Part shown: positions 1 to 13,149 of the stretch, one piece after another
Layout: each line of letters starts with the position of its first letter
How positions within the stretch are numbered: the first letter of the stretch is position 1
Assembly (NCBI RefSeq): GCF_034702125.1
Contig: NC_085880.1
Span: 19,095,528-19,159,527, forward strand
Source of the DNA: Engraulis encrasicolus
Taxonomy: Eukaryota; Chordata; Actinopteri; Clupeiformes; Engraulidae
DNA: 64,000 bases
Reading direction: 5' to 3'
Notes under the pieces: generated by a model
Seen by the model: only the letters and a program-made list of their open reading frames with translations
Told to the model about the DNA's origin: nothing
Database searches by the model: none
Translations under genes and position numbers: made by a program

Positions 1-325
1 ATGGACCTTTTTGACCTCACAAAAATTAAGGTGGAGGTGCAAAAACACCCCAATAATCATAGAAATGTTGATTGTTGTCTTCTATCTGCCTGAGCACACC
101 CTTCAGTCACAACAACATTCTACAATTTTGACCTGTATGAGATCAGATGCTTTCCTTACATTAGAACAACACTTAGCTGGCACTTTTATCCAAGATGACT
201 CACACTTGTCTTACATTAGGTAAAAGATGTTGGTTCTGTGACACCTACACCCAAAAGGTTCTCCAAACAGGACACTATAACTCTGAAAAGTCTGGCATTT
301 CTTATTCATGATTGAGACAGACGCC
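1..325. other. Gene-free left edge with a dispersed repeat piece
   Basis: No gene is visible. Bases about 30-150 (a TGTTGATTGTTGTCTTC core, then text ending in CATTCTACAATTTTGA) closely match bases about 15870-15960. This is therefore part of an interspersed repeat cut by the window edge. Its class is not recognised. Confidence 0.5.
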
Positions 326-2220
326 TTGTTGATACAAGATACAAGATACAAGATACAAGATATTTTATTTGTCATGTGTATATATATGAAACATATATAT
401 ACAATGAAAAGCTTCCCTGCTCTGGGAGTCCCAAAAAAGGTTAAAAAAAAAAGAATGTTTAAAAGGCAAAAAAGTAGGAAAAAATATATATTTAAAAAGT
501 TGAAAAAGTTGAAAGCTGCAAAAAAAAATAAAAAAAATTGGCAGGTTGAAGAAAGGGGAGATGTGATGAGTGAATTCCTTCCTATGTCTGAGTTTTTGAA
601 TTCAACAGTCTGATACACTGAGGGAAGAAGCTGTCCCTGAGTCGGCTGGTGTGAGCACGTAAGCACCTGTATCTCCGGGCAGATGGTAGAAGGGTGAAGT
701 GTGTGTAGCTGGGGTGGTGCGGATCAGCTATAATTCGTTTGGCCCTCCTCAGACACCGCTGATTGTAGAGATCCTGGATGTTGGGTAGATCTGCTTTGAT
801 TGTCCGTTGAGCAGACTTGATGACTCGCTGGAGGTCTCTCCTGTCTTGGGCAGTGGTGTTACCATACCAGGCTGTGAAATTACCAGTCAATATGCTTTCT
901 ATTGTACAGCGATAGAAGTTGGCCAGTATCCTACTCTCCATTCCATATCTGTGCAGCCGTCTCAGAAAAAACAGTCGCTGTCTAGCCGTCTTAGTGATGC
1001 AATTGATGTGATGAGACCAGCTGAGATCCTCCTTGATGTTGACTCCTAGGAATTTATAGCTCTTAACCCTCTCCACTGCAGTATCAGCAATGTAAATTGG
1101 CTGGTGTGGCTGGTGTTGTGTCCTCCGGAAATCCACGATCAACTCCTTTGTTTTGCTGACATTCAGGAGTAGATTGTTATCCACACACCAGGTTGACAAT
1201 GCCGCCACCTCAGCCCTGTAGGCTGACTCATCTCCATTTGTGATGCAGCCAATTACCGTAGTGTCGTCAGCAAACTTAATGATGGTATTGGAATTGTGAA
1301 TGGCTGTGCAGTCATGTGTGAAAAGGGAATAGAGTAGGGGGCTGAGCACACATCCCTGGGGCGCGCCGGTGCTGAGGCAGAGTGTGGAGGAGGTGAACTT
1401 GCCCAGTCGCACTGCTTGAGGCCTATCGGTGAGAAAGTTTAGAATCCAGCTGCAGAGTGAAGGATTAAGGTTTAGAGATTGCAACTTTAACACTAGTTTG
1501 GATGGAATAATTGTGTTGAAGGCAGAGCTGTAGTCGATAAAGAGCAACCTCACATAGGTGTTACTGTGATCAAGATGGGTAAGAGCGGTGTTTAGTGCAA
1601 GGGCAATGGCGTCATCAGTTGATCTGTTTGACCTATAGGCGAACTGAAGTGGGTCAAGTGCAGCAGGAATAGATGATGTGATATGCATCTTGATAAGCCT
1701 CTCAAAGCACTTCATGGCTACAGGTGTAAGAGCTACTGGTCGGTAATCATTCAGACAACTCACTGTAGATTTTTTAGGGACTGGGATGATGGTAGTCCTC
1801 TTGAAGCATGCAGGGACAACAGACTGCTGTAGTGAGAGGTTAAAAATATCTGTAAAGACATCAGCTAATTCAGATGCGCAGGCTTTAAGCACACGACCTG
1901 GGATGTTGTCAGGTCCAGGAGCCTTGTGAACATTCACTTTCTTGAACGATGTATAAACGTCTGTCACAGATAGTTGGATGGGGCAGCAGTCACTCTCTAG
2001 CAGAACTTCAGGCTTTATGTTGGATTCAAACCGGGCATAGAAGGAGTTCAGCTCCTCAGCAAGATTGGCAGAGCCTTGGTCTGAACAGGAGTTTCTGTCT
2101 TTGTTGTCAGTGATTATCCTTTATCCCTTCCACATATTCCTGCTATCTGAGTCCCTGTAGTAATTTTCTATTTTTTCTCTGTACTGCCTCTTAGCCGCCT
2201 TGTTGATACATACTGTACTG
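326..2220 (-). mobile_element. 5'-truncated non-LTR retrotransposon (CR1/L2/Rex1-like LINE)
   Basis: On the minus strand a reverse-transcriptase coding region is followed by a 3' UTR. The 3' end carries the short tandem repeat GATACAA (about 331-358), a terminal structure typical of CR1/L2/Rex1-group elements in fish. Coding similarity fades near 2220, upstream of the RT domain. Most of the 5' part, including any endonuclease domain, is missing, which is usual for target-primed insertion. The clade call rests on recognising the RT sequence and is not a tree-based assignment. Confidence 0.85.
582..2220 (-). pseudogene. LINE reverse transcriptase, 5'-truncated with an in-frame stop
   Basis: The longest open stretch (582-1967, 461 codons) reads as a non-LTR reverse transcriptase. 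From the N terminus it shows [54 protein letters not shown], the catalytic FADDT box, and KFLGVNI, then the C-terminal RRLHRYG region and LLPSARRYR near the end. The same frame continues upstream (NSFYARFE at about 2030, KRQYREKI at about 2185) but is broken by a TAA at 2121-2123. The catalytic core looks intact, but the truncation and stop make it a dead copy. It would once have performed target-primed reverse transcription. Confidence 0.85.
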
Positions 2221-2973
2221 TAGTTTATGAACATCACGGTTGAAACAACATGGAAAAAAACAAAGCAAAGTAGGCTACACAGTCGCCTCAACTATTGACT
2301 TTTGTTCTTGGAATCCTCGCCACTGATCGATAATGACAAGACAGAAACTTCAGTGGGAGACTTTTGTTTCATGTTTTTGTTTCATCTCAGAACAACAACC
2401 ACAAAACAACAATAATCATGTTGTTACACTTACAGTTTCACAGCTGAAGTAGAGTCTCTGTGAACTTACTTCTGCATATAGCCTACAGTACATGTAGTGC
2501 CACATATTGCTCATTTTGATCAAGCCACTGTCTAGGTGAAAAGTGTATGGGACACAGAGCTGTTGTAGCCTATATTTCTGGAGTCTGGGGCGTGTGTGCT
2601 GATGTTGAAAAACTTTCAGTAAAATTCTGGTACAAACTGTACCTGTAGGTGTAACTATTGTATATGCAAAGTGTGTGCCTATTGAATCGTATACGTGGAC
2701 TGAAAGAACACTGATGCAAATTCAAAACAAACAATAAAAGTCAAATCATATACAAATAGCCGTAAAAGCATATAAGGTACACAGAGGACAAAAACACCAC
2801 AAGATGGCCTGCACAGAACATCAAATACACCATAAACAACCAATCATCAACAATGAACATTAAGAAATGATACATCAAATAATAATGTTGATGCCAGATA
2901 CCGATACACTGAAAAAAAGAAACTACAAAATATAATGTTCCTTGTAGAGTTGTGGTATTGTCCAGAATATACA
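2221..2973. other. Intergenic, no recognised feature
   Basis: AT-rich unique-looking sequence. No open frame with recognisable protein similarity and no clear repeat was seen on either strand. Confidence 0.4.
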
Positions 2974-2981
2974 GTAATACG

Positions 2982-3153
2982 CAGGGATGCTGAAGGGGGG
3001 GGGGGGGGGGGGGGGCGGACAAAGGGGTCACTTGACCTGGGCCCGGGGAGCGAGGGGGCCCAGAATTGGATCCTCATTACATTGTATGTATTGGGTTTGG
3101 GGCCCCTTCATGTGTCTTTGTCCCGGGCCCAGCCAAAGCTGTCAGCGGCCCTG
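2982..3153. mobile_element. hAT-type MITE (CAGGG...CCCTG termini) with internal poly-G
   Basis: The element starts CAGGGATGCTGA and ends TCAGCGGCCCTG. It is flanked by the 8-bp near-duplicate GTAATACG (2974-2981) and GTATTACG (3154-3161). A run of about 20 G lies near the left end. Related copies in the window are at about 37440-37577 and, inverted, at 15138-15301. Confidence 0.75.
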
Positions 3154-3414
3154 GTATTACGTGCAGCTTTAATAACAAAGGTAATCATGTGTAACTGTTG
3201 TAAAGTGCACACCGGTAGAATTAACTATTTGCTGAAAAAAAAAACCTAGCACAAAGGTGACATGAAACTTATAACAGAGGCCTTGTCTTAAGACATTAAA
3301 GGTGCAATGAACCTCTTTCCTACAGGCATGGAACATAAACAGAGTTGCCATGACAGTCATGGAAGACTTACAAGAGAAAGTTTCTGATGACTGAGACACA
3401 TGATTGGTTACATG

Positions 3415-4660
<1,246 letters not shown>

Positions 4661-4661
4661 T

Positions 4662-4668
<7 letters not shown>

Positions 4669-4729
<61 letters not shown>
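4669..4729. repeat. (GT)n microsatellite
   Basis: About 60 bp of GT repeat followed by imperfect GATGGT and GTGC variants to about 4768. Confidence 0.95.
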
Positions 4730-4730
<1 letters not shown>

Positions 4731-4910
4731 TGATGGTGATGGTGTGTGCGTGCGTGTGTGTGTGCGCGTTTTGCTTTGCTTTGTTTTGAAATGCTGGGTT
4801 GTACAACAAAAATAGTAACACAATCACCAGATCTGCAATGTCCTTGTAGACATATCCTTTGGATGTAATGCACTTCAGGCAGTTAATGATCTCAAGTGCA
4901 TTAAAGGATG

Positions 4911-5192
4911 TGGTAACACTTTATAATAACGGATGCCTAAAAGGCATCATAAAGACTTAGTAAATAATTAAGTAATGATGAACAAAACATTAACAAATGT
5001 TTTTGTTATTTATTAAGTTTCATTAATGCTTTAGATATAAATATAAATATAAATATCTACAAATAATATATTCAAGATTTTACTTGGGCCTTCTTAGATT
5101 TGACTAAAAAGGTGTTCATGTTTTGTTCATCTTTAGTTAATTGCTCTGTATGATGCGTTTTATGCATCCATTACTATAACATGTTACCAAGG
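4911..5192. mobile_element. MITE with TGGTAACA termini
   Basis: The left end TGGTAACACTTTATAATAA pairs with a right end ending TATAACATGTTACCA. Inside the ends, GATGCC/GGCATC and GATGC/GCATC motifs repeat the symmetry. The interior is AT-rich without coding potential. The superfamily is not assigned. Confidence 0.6.
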
Positions 5193-5265
5193 GTGCCATA
5201 GAGACGAGAGACAGGAAGTTAAGAGAGTGTCTTCTCTTGTACAGAGAAGAAGAGCTGGTTGTATG

Positions 5266-5932
5266 CAAGGCTGGATTAACACACAGGCTAGACATGGCTG
5301 CAGACTAGAGGCCCACACCTGCCAAAGGGGCCCCTGATTGGTGAAAAGTCAAAAATTGCAGAATTACGACAAGATGCAATATTGATAAATTCATCTATCA
5401 TGTTGAGTATGGTTTTAAATCCAGTCAATACTCCTCTTTGCAGTTGACAGACATGTTATCCTTAATTTATAGCTCGTAATTATGACACTAGGGCTGTAAC
5501 GATATTGTATCAAACCGAGAAATTGTGATACACAAAGACACGATACTCTATCGCGATACAAGGAGGCAGTATCATGATACTTTTAACGTTTTGATCAGGC
5601 CAGAAAACAACCACATGATATGAAGTGATAATGCTTCCAAGCATCATCATTATTATATTGAAACTTTTTTTAATTATTAGTAGCCTCTTGTAACCTATTC
5701 TACCTATAAACTATCATAGTTTTTATTCATAAAGTTTATAATGTTGGCAAATGTGAAATCGTGGGGTGTATCAAACCATAGGTCATGAATCGTGATACAA
5801 ACCGAATCGTGAGTTGAGTGTATCGTTACAGCCCTGTATGACACTATGTAATTTTGTAACGAAATGTGCTTTCTGGGGGGCACAGCAACCTGTAGCCTAG
5901 GGGCCCCTGCAGGCCATCTTAGTCCAGCCTTG
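5266..5932. mobile_element. hAT-type MITE (outer element of a nested pair)
   Basis: The element begins CAAGGCTGGATTA, ends TAGTCCAGCCTTG, and is flanked by a perfect 8-bp target-site duplication GTTGTATG (5258-5265 and 5933-5940). Relatives are at 8907-9157 and 31749-32026, each about 250-280 bp. This copy is 667 bp only because a second element sits inside it at 5489-5836. Confidence 0.9.
5489..5836. mobile_element. hAT-type MITE nested inside another MITE
   Basis: The element runs from TAGGGCTGTAACGATA to TATCGTTACAGCCCTG and is flanked by the perfect 8-bp duplication TATGACAC (5481-5488 and 5837-5844). The related copy at 31749-32026 shows the empty site (TATGACACTGACTATG near 31935), which confirms the boundaries. 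Confidence 0.92.
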
Positions 5933-5996
5933 GTTGTATGGAAAATAAAGAATGGTTGGAATATAATTCCTCTCAGGTTAAGTGATTGTTATTGTA

Positions 5997-7443
5997 CAAA
6001 CCCCAACTCTGATGAAGTTGGGACGTTTGGTAAACAGTGAATAAAATCAAAATGCTATCATTTTCAAAACATTAAATCTATTCATTAGATGGAGAATAGT
6101 GAAAAGACAACATATTAAGTGTTAAAACCGAGAAAAAATATTGTTTTGGGGGACATATGTACTCATTTCTAATTTGATAAATCCAACACGTCTCAAAAGA
6201 GTTGGGACGGGGATCAGTGAAATTTAGTAAACATCCAAATAAGATGAAACAACAAAGAAGAACATTTCAAAATGAATTGTACTGACGGACAATATAGGTG
6301 TCCAGGTATAAGATCATCACAGAGAGGCTGAGTCACTCAGAATTAAAGATGCAAAGGGAATAATTACCATAGTTATTACATACATTTTTGAATTCCCTTT
6401 GATTTACCACGATTGAGTGTATATAAGACATATTTTTGATAATAAAATCATTGTATAGGTTCATGACATCATGAAATATATATTGGCTGTAGTCTCACTC
6501 TAATTCCTGGAGTGCTAGAGCTATTGAAAATTTACCATATTAAGAATGCTTAATGCATGAAAATGATACAGGGGTGCAACATTCTCCTAAGCACCTGAGC
6601 TCACTTGAAATAGACCCAGAAGACATGGGAAACTGTCCTTTGCTTACAGAAGTCAGCAGAAGTTGTAGAAGTCCATTCTTTTTGACAATAATAGAGCATT
6701 GCACATCCTGTGCTACAGTAAAAATGGACCATCCAACTTGTGTTAGTGCTAGCTTCAAAAGTCAGCCTCCATGATGGCATGCGGGTGCAGTAGTGCATTG
6801 GTTAAGATGTTCTCACTCATCTGTAGAGTTAAATACAGTGCTGAATGGTATAAATGGGTTTTAAACAGCATGAAAAGCCACTCATGCATTATATTTTGAA
6901 GGGAGATCTTCGATTACTGCCACATAGTAAGGTCAAATTGCATTCTCTACTATGTTTGAACAGTTTGGCTCCATCATAAGGACCAGCAGGTGATAAAATG
7001 GTGGGTTTTTGGTCAAGACCTGTCACACTGTAAGCACTACAGAAAGGAAAACATTGCAAAACATGACAAGGAATACACCCACCATTTAAGCTGGTGAAAT
7101 CATGTCCAAGATAGGAATTAACACTGTTTTTTATATAAAATCATCTCATCGGTTAATGTATTTAACTGTTAAGTGTTGTCTTTTGTTTTGTTTTTAGTCT
7201 TCCTCGACATTTGCTGCCATTTATTGTCCCCGTCCCAACTCTTTTGAGACGTGTTGGATTTATCAAATTAGAAATGAGTACATATGTCCCCCAAAACAAT
7301 ATTTTTTCTCAGTTTTAACAATTAATATGTTGTCTTTTCACTATTCTCCATCTAATGAATAGATTGAATGTTTTGAAAATGATAGCATTTTGATTTTATT
7401 CACTGTTTACCAAACGTCCCAACTTCATCGGAGTTGGGGTTTG
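5997..7443. mobile_element. DNA transposon remnant with ~215-bp terminal inverted repeats
   Basis: Bases 5997-6211 and 7229-7443 are near-identical inverted repeats beginning CAAACCCCAACTC. Each carries an internal inverted GAGTTGGGACG motif. The flanking dinucleotide is TA on both sides (5995-5996, 7444-7445), consistent with a TA-target element. The interior (6210-7230) has only short broken frames, the longest at 6553-6774, so no active transposase is present. I recognise the terminal sequence as a common fish repeat but cannot name its superfamily with confidence. Confidence 0.8.
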
Positions 7444-7599
7444 TATATGTGTGATAACATTGTCATCATACAGCCACTTGTCTCCTAGGTGATTAACAGA
7501 TGTTTAGGTTGTTGGCTCCAGTCCCCAGAGCAATGTGAGGTAAGGTGGTCTGCTGGTAGGCACAACGGCCATGGATGGTGAAGTAGTAGACTGCTCACT

Positions 7600-7790
7600 T
7601 TAATCCACTGAAGGGTGGCCCTACCATAGCTCTGTACGGCAATGGGCTGGTAGGTTGGTGACCCAGGTTCAAATACGGCCCAGGTCCTTTGCCAACCCTT
7701 CCCCATCTCTCTCTCTCTCTCCTCAGTCGTTTCCTGTCACTTTCTCACTGTCCTGTCCTAAATAAAGTCGAGAGCAAAAAATATAGGCCT
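7600..7790 (+). mobile_element. tRNA-derived SINE (family A), diverged
   Basis: A B-box-like stretch (CCCAGGTTCAAATACGG) is followed by the body TCCTTTGCCAACC...CTCTCTC...TTTCCTGTCAC and an A-rich end. The same body occurs at 40942-41110 and 60968-61137, and in reverse at about 58520-58735. A second, inverted tRNA-like piece (CAAATCTC...CATTAGGCCACAGC) follows at 7815-7880. Confidence 0.65.
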
Positions 7791-8138
7791 ATATTTTTTA
7801 AATCTACTGAAGGGATTCAAACCGGCATCCTTCAAATCTCAAAACCCACGTTCCAACCATTAGGCCACAGCAGCCCCCACTCACACCTGGAATGTCCATT
7901 TCAACCTGGCATGACACAGAAAAGTAATATTAACATTCATTTTATCACATTGCCTATTGATATACAAGTGGGAAAATATAACTGCTGTTCTTGGTGTGAT
8001 CATCTAGGCCGGGGTATTTCAAAATGCTGTCACTTCCTCTTAACATTGCATCAGTTTTTATGTGGTCTTGTGTGATCTTGTCGGCAGATAAACCCATGAT
8101 GGGAGGAGGAGACAAATTCGGGCACACACATCACATCC

Positions 8139-8298
<160 letters not shown>

Positions 8299-8454
8299 AC
8301 GTGTGCGTGCTTACTCATGCATTCTCAATGTCAAACACACGTACATGCTTGTGCACTCTTGGCTTCACACTTTGGTATCACCTTGACCCTGCCTATGCCT
8401 TTTCAAAGACAGCAGAATGATAAAAGGAAGCTTGTCAAAAACACTTGACAGTGT

Positions 8455-8765
8455 TACGAAGTGAAATGACACAACACCACCGGTCAACAGTTACAGCTAT
8501 GAATCTTTCTTTCAATATAAAATTCTACACAAATAAAATGATCAAATGTTAAATGTAAAAAAATAATAATAATTCTCAAATAGGTTGCTAACACCACACA
8601 GCACTAAACAGTTAGCATCCAGGTGTGTGAAGTGAAAGGACACAACACCACCGGTCAACAGTCACAGCTATGAATCTTTCTTTCAAATAAAATGATCAAA
8701 TGTTAAGCGTCAAAATTAAAATAAAATTCCCAAATAGGTTGCAAACACCACACAGCACTACACTG
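8455..8765. repeat. Two-copy direct repeat, ~180-bp unit
   Basis: The block beginning GTGAAATGACACAACACCAC (about 8460) recurs as GTGAAAGGACACAACACCAC (about 8630). It continues through CACAGCTATGAATCTTTC and ends CACCACACAGCACTA in both copies. The copies differ by small substitutions and indels, so this is an older local duplication. Confidence 0.85.
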
Positions 8766-8906
8766 ACAGGATAAAAGAATAAAGAGGTCAAAATATCAAT
8801 TCAGGACTCCACTGTGCCAGCAAGCTCCACTGGGCTACACCCGCAGTGGCTGCCAAGCACTCAATTTGTTTGACTTGGCCTTTAGAACACCGCCTAGGAT
8901 GCCGAG

Positions 8907-9157
8907 CAGGGCCGGAATAATACACAGGCTAGATATGGCTAAAGCCTAGGGGCCCCCACCTGACAGGTGGCCCCGTGGCCCCCCATCGGCAAAAGGTATT
9001 AAAAAAATGCAGAATTGCAGCAGATGAGATATTGAAAAAATCATTCTTAAATCTTGTTAATACTCCTTTCCACAGTCAGCAAATATGAACATTGCCTTCT
9101 GGGGTGTTCACAGCAGCCTGTAGCCTAGGGGGCCCAGGCCATCTTAATCCAGCTCTG
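8907..9157. mobile_element. hAT-type MITE, same family as 5266-5932
   Basis: Starts CAGGGCCGGAATAATACAC and ends CTTAATCCAGCTCTG. The imperfect 8-bp flanks are ATGCCGAG and ATGCTGGG. Beyond these, about 30 bp resemble each other on both sides (CTTTAGAACACCGCCTAGG, CTTCAGAACGCCACCTATC), which suggests insertion into an already duplicated segment. Confidence 0.75.
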
Positions 9158-10021
9158 ATGCTGGGCCTTCAGAACGCCACCTATCCTAGGATGCAGAGCC
9201 TGTCTGTGTGTCTGTGTGTCTGTCCTTCTGTCTGCCGGTTGCCATAGCAGTGAGAGACAGTGTGAATGCATGGCAGTGGGCCTGACGCCAATGAGGTTGT
9301 AACCCCCGGTAATTTGTGATGTGGTCCCAGCTGAATCTGGGCCTCACTTGCATATCAGTGCAGGCGTGGACAAACACGCCCCGGCCCCCTTCCCCCATCC
9401 TGACTCCCAACCCCTCTCCTCTCCTCACAGCCCTCCCCAAATATTTGGAGACATTTTCTCAAAGGCCCATAAACAGGACTGCTCTGTGGTCGCCCCTGTG
9501 AGACTATACCACTTGGCAGACATCCAAATATTGGGCTTGCAAAAAAATTGTTGGAATCTCATGGTATAGACAAGCAAGCTCTCTGCGGACACCCTGCACC
9601 TACAGTAAGTGAATAGTGAATACAAAGCTGTATGGCAGTGGGGTAAAAACGCTTTCACACTCTGAAGACATCTACTCTCCTGTGCACACACACTTTCAGC
9701 CCATCCTAACTGATAACAGGAGTCTTGTACACGCACTATCTGTTATATAATCATCACTGTGAATTTGCAGCCTATCATCATTTAGCCACCCGACCATAAC
9801 GCAATTAACCAATAATACGTTTGCGGTACTTTCAGGCAGAGAGTTCTTTCCAGTGCGGATATAAAATGTATTGCCCAACGAAGACGTCGTAGGCTGCTTT
9901 CAGGAAACAATGACGCATATGGGCAGGGTCTTCGGGGGTATTATTGTACAGTGCAAATGATTTGACGGTAGAGAACGTACCAACTGGTCTGCCTGTTGTT
10001 CCTGCGCGATAAGAGGAATTT
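9158..10021 (+). promoter_or_regulatory. srgn: srgn upstream region with a candidate TATA box
   Basis: No exon is visible upstream of the serglycin start. TATAAAAT at 9860-9867 is about 160 bp before the first ATG, a plausible core promoter for a short-5'UTR gene. This is position-based inference; no transcription start can be read from sequence. Confidence 0.35.
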
Positions 10022-12209
10022 ATGATGGCACAGATAGGAAAATGGGTGATGTTGGCTGTTTTATGCGTAATTGGAGAAAGCGTCCTCGGTAAGTAATTTG
10101 AGAACTTCTCCAAGTGTAATAAGTGTGAACTCTAGGCTGTTATCTAATGCGTAATTACACGCGTAATTTAGATTGGCCAAATGTAAACGTAAGACATAAT
10201 CATACCTATCTAAAGTAAACGTTATACAGTAAAACTTTTAAAATGGATACCTTCCTGTACCGTTATGTGCCGCGCCGACGGTTTCAGTGATGTTGAGTCT
10301 TCCGTTCAGAAACCCACGCGATAGGTAAACTAGCACTGAACTTTATCATACCCAACAGTAATTTAATTATGCGGAAATGAATCCATCGCAATTCTCAATA
10401 AATCCTTAGTTCGGGAGTTAACTGTTTATATTAGTGAATGTCTTATTTTTACAAGTTTCTCGTTGGTTGAGTGAGTACTGTAATGGATGGACTGTTTAAC
10501 ATTTTCTCTACTGATTGTAGGAGCCCCTACTAAGGGCAGGTACATGTGGCTGAGATGTCGCCCAGATGGCAAGAACTCCAATTGCGTTCAAGAGAAGGGT
10601 CCCATCATTAACCTGGATAAATTCCCAGATGCCCCCAAAAAACTTCCAGCCAGTGCTGCCCAAGAAATGTAAGTAGTAGTTAAATTTAGTGGGGCAATAG
10701 AAAAGGTTAATCTCTTTTTGTGGATTGTCTTTTTCACCCATTGATTAATAATACTTTTTAAAAATACATTCTATTCCACTATTCCATTATTCCATTCTCT
10801 TGAGCTAGTATGTGTTACACACATTCAGAAATCTCAGGAAAGCTTTCGTTTGTCAATAAAGCATCACCATGAATCATCTTTTTGTGAAGAAACCTACAAT
10901 CAAAAGGAGAAGTGCCCTCTGATGACACTCAGCACAAGTGATGGTGAATTCACTGTGGACCTGACTTTGGGGCTTTGACCAATTCAGTGTCTTTTTTATG
11001 TAAACAATATTAAGTGCATAAAGCCAAAGTCATCCTCATACATGTCCTAACGTGTTAATTAAGACGTACAGTACATTTGACATAGAGGAAGTCAACAAAA
11101 ATGGCTGCGCAACTAGCTTCCTCTGTTGACTAGAAGATATAGGAGGCGGAAGACAGATCTAAGCAGGCACAGCTTTGGTCATATATGTTGACTCCTGTGT
11201 GTCAGCCACCATTTGTTGTGACATGAAAAATACATTTCAAAATATTCCAGACACCTAAAAACCTGTGTACGGAATCTGCAAAGTGGGAATGTATGATTGC
11301 ATAGCAGTTTCCTGGCAGTTTTATACAATCTCATACAATAATCTGGCATCTGACATGTAAACTGTTGAGAAATGTGTCAAGTCATTACAGCTGATTTGAT
11401 ATGTAATGCTGAGGCTGTGAAATGTTAAAATATGGAATATGGCTCACAATGCACGAGCACATCTGTTATCTGCAGTTAGTATTTGTGGAACAACATTCTG
11501 AATGTTGATGTTAAGGTCATTATAGTGATTGGCTGATATCATCTAAAATAACAATCCTTGAATGTAATTTTCATAATATCTCTGAAGCATCATTAAACTA
11601 TCTTCGTCTGAAGAGAAAATTCACAGGATACAATGTGCACAGTTATGGACACATTATGCACGATATAACGCATATACATTATGTCAGAAATACCTAACGA
11701 TACATTGCTTAACTGAAGTAAGTTGTCGCTGCTACATTGGCAAAGAGCCTACATTACTCATTGAGAACTAAAATATTTTCGGTTCAGACTAATGACAAGG
11801 AAATGCAAATCTATCACCATGTATGAGTCATGTAAACTGCCATGCAATCATACACCACCTCTTTCAAGATTCTACATGTCGTTGAATGTGATAGCATGGG
11901 ATTTTTTTTTTTTTTTGCTCAAGGCCTTTTTGCATGCTTGGAGTTGGATATTTGTGGTAAAGTGATTAAAACGGCACAGTGTTTCATGTGGGTATAGGCA
12001 CGCAATCCATTCTGGCACAGGCAGCTAACCACTGTGACTCTTTAACGTGTAGATTCTGTTGATTAGCACTTGAATTGGGGGAGTTATTTGGTCCAGGCAG
12101 GTGTGCATCGTCCAATGCAAACTCTTCCTGCATGGGGCCCCACTGAAAAACAGTTTCATTTGACAAGTAAATTTTACAAATAAAAGAGAGTTTACCAAAC
12201 GGCCCACGC

Positions 12210-12288
<79 letters not shown>

Positions 12289-12531
12289 AGAAAGAGAGAT
12301 GCAGGCTACAGTACACTGCCAGTGGCTTCACAAATGTATGTATACAGGGAACCCCAATGTCCCCCCAGCCCCCCCACCTCCCCATCTCCCCATTGGCTTA
12401 CACACAAGGAGAGGAGGCCGTGGGATCCCCTCTTTGGCCCTTTCAGCGCATTCACACCATTTGCTTTTGTCAGACACCCTGAAAAGGTTTAGACTATGTC
12501 TAGTTTTTGGTCATGCAAGGCAGCATGCCGG

Positions 12532-12565
<34 letters not shown>

Positions 12566-12738
12566 GGAGAGGGTGGGGAGGCCTACCGGGGCTTAAGGAA
12601 CATTCCCTGTAGGCCGCTTGAAAAATCACAGGAAAGGCCAAGAGGATGGAGAGGATGTCCACTCGCTCACTCCCTCAACTCAACTCAACTCAACTCACCT
12701 CACCCCCACCCCAAACCAAACGGCTCTGTGTGTGCTTC

Positions 12739-12806
<68 letters not shown>

Positions 12807-13149
12807 ACTGCCAAAACTGACTGGCGAGGAACCAGACGAGCAGTCGGGCGACAATGCCGAGGCTGGAAAGCACATTCCTGCCTTCGCTGACCGTGGCTCC
12901 GGAGAAGACCTACTGGTCATGGACAGCCCAGCGCATGCCGCCGACGCCTTCATGAGGCAAGAGGAGGGCTCGGGAATGGAGTTTGGAAGTGGCTACTATG
13001 ATTACAACTATGTCCCAGAACCCGAACCCGAAGCCGAACCCGACTACTATCAGCCCCATCCGGAAGCCGAGCCCGAGCCCGAGCCAGAGCCTTACCCCCA
13101 CCCAGAGCACTACCCTCACTGGGACGAGTATGAGAATTACATCCAATAG
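10022..13149 (+). CDS. srgn: Serglycin, small secretory-granule proteoglycan core protein (3 exons)
   Basis: Coding exons are 10022-10088, 10521-10668 and 12807-13149, giving 185 residues with all introns GT-AG. Two adjacent ATGs (10022 and 10025) could start it. Residues 1-23 form a signal peptide (hydrophobic VMLAVLCVIG). Exon 2 encodes the family hallmark RYMWLRCRPDGKNSNC followed by EKGP, with the two conserved cysteines. Exon 3 holds Ser-Gly dipeptides at residues 85, 103, 127 and 133 (the last two in EEGSGMEFGSGYY), the expected glycosaminoglycan attachment sites, and an acidic Pro-Glu tail. In vertebrates serglycin packs proteases and amines in secretory granules of blood and endothelial cells. 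Mammalian serglycin has a long Ser-Gly repeat; here there are only four dispersed sites. Position next to vps26a supports the call. Confidence 0.88.
12206..12286. repeat. (GA)n microsatellite in srgn intron 2
   Basis: About 80 bp of GA repeat with one GC interruption near 12233. Srgn intron 2 also contains a (GCCT)n tract at about 12533-12561. The first 1.5 kb of the intron (10669-12200) shows no recognised repeat or gene. Confidence 0.95.
12740..12804. repeat. (CT)n microsatellite forming the srgn exon 3 polypyrimidine tract
   Basis: About 65 bp of pure CT repeat runs directly into the acceptor AG at 12805-12806, so the microsatellite is the polypyrimidine tract of the last srgn intron. Confidence 0.95.

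Noticed and set aside
807..1049. Plus-strand open frame at the left end
   Set aside because: It is the antisense shadow of the LINE reverse transcriptase on the minus strand.
12646..12806. Upstream extension of the srgn exon 3 frame through the CT repeat
   Set aside because: The frame crosses the intron. A GT-AG exon chain with the correct phase and the serglycin family motif starts exon 3 at 12807.
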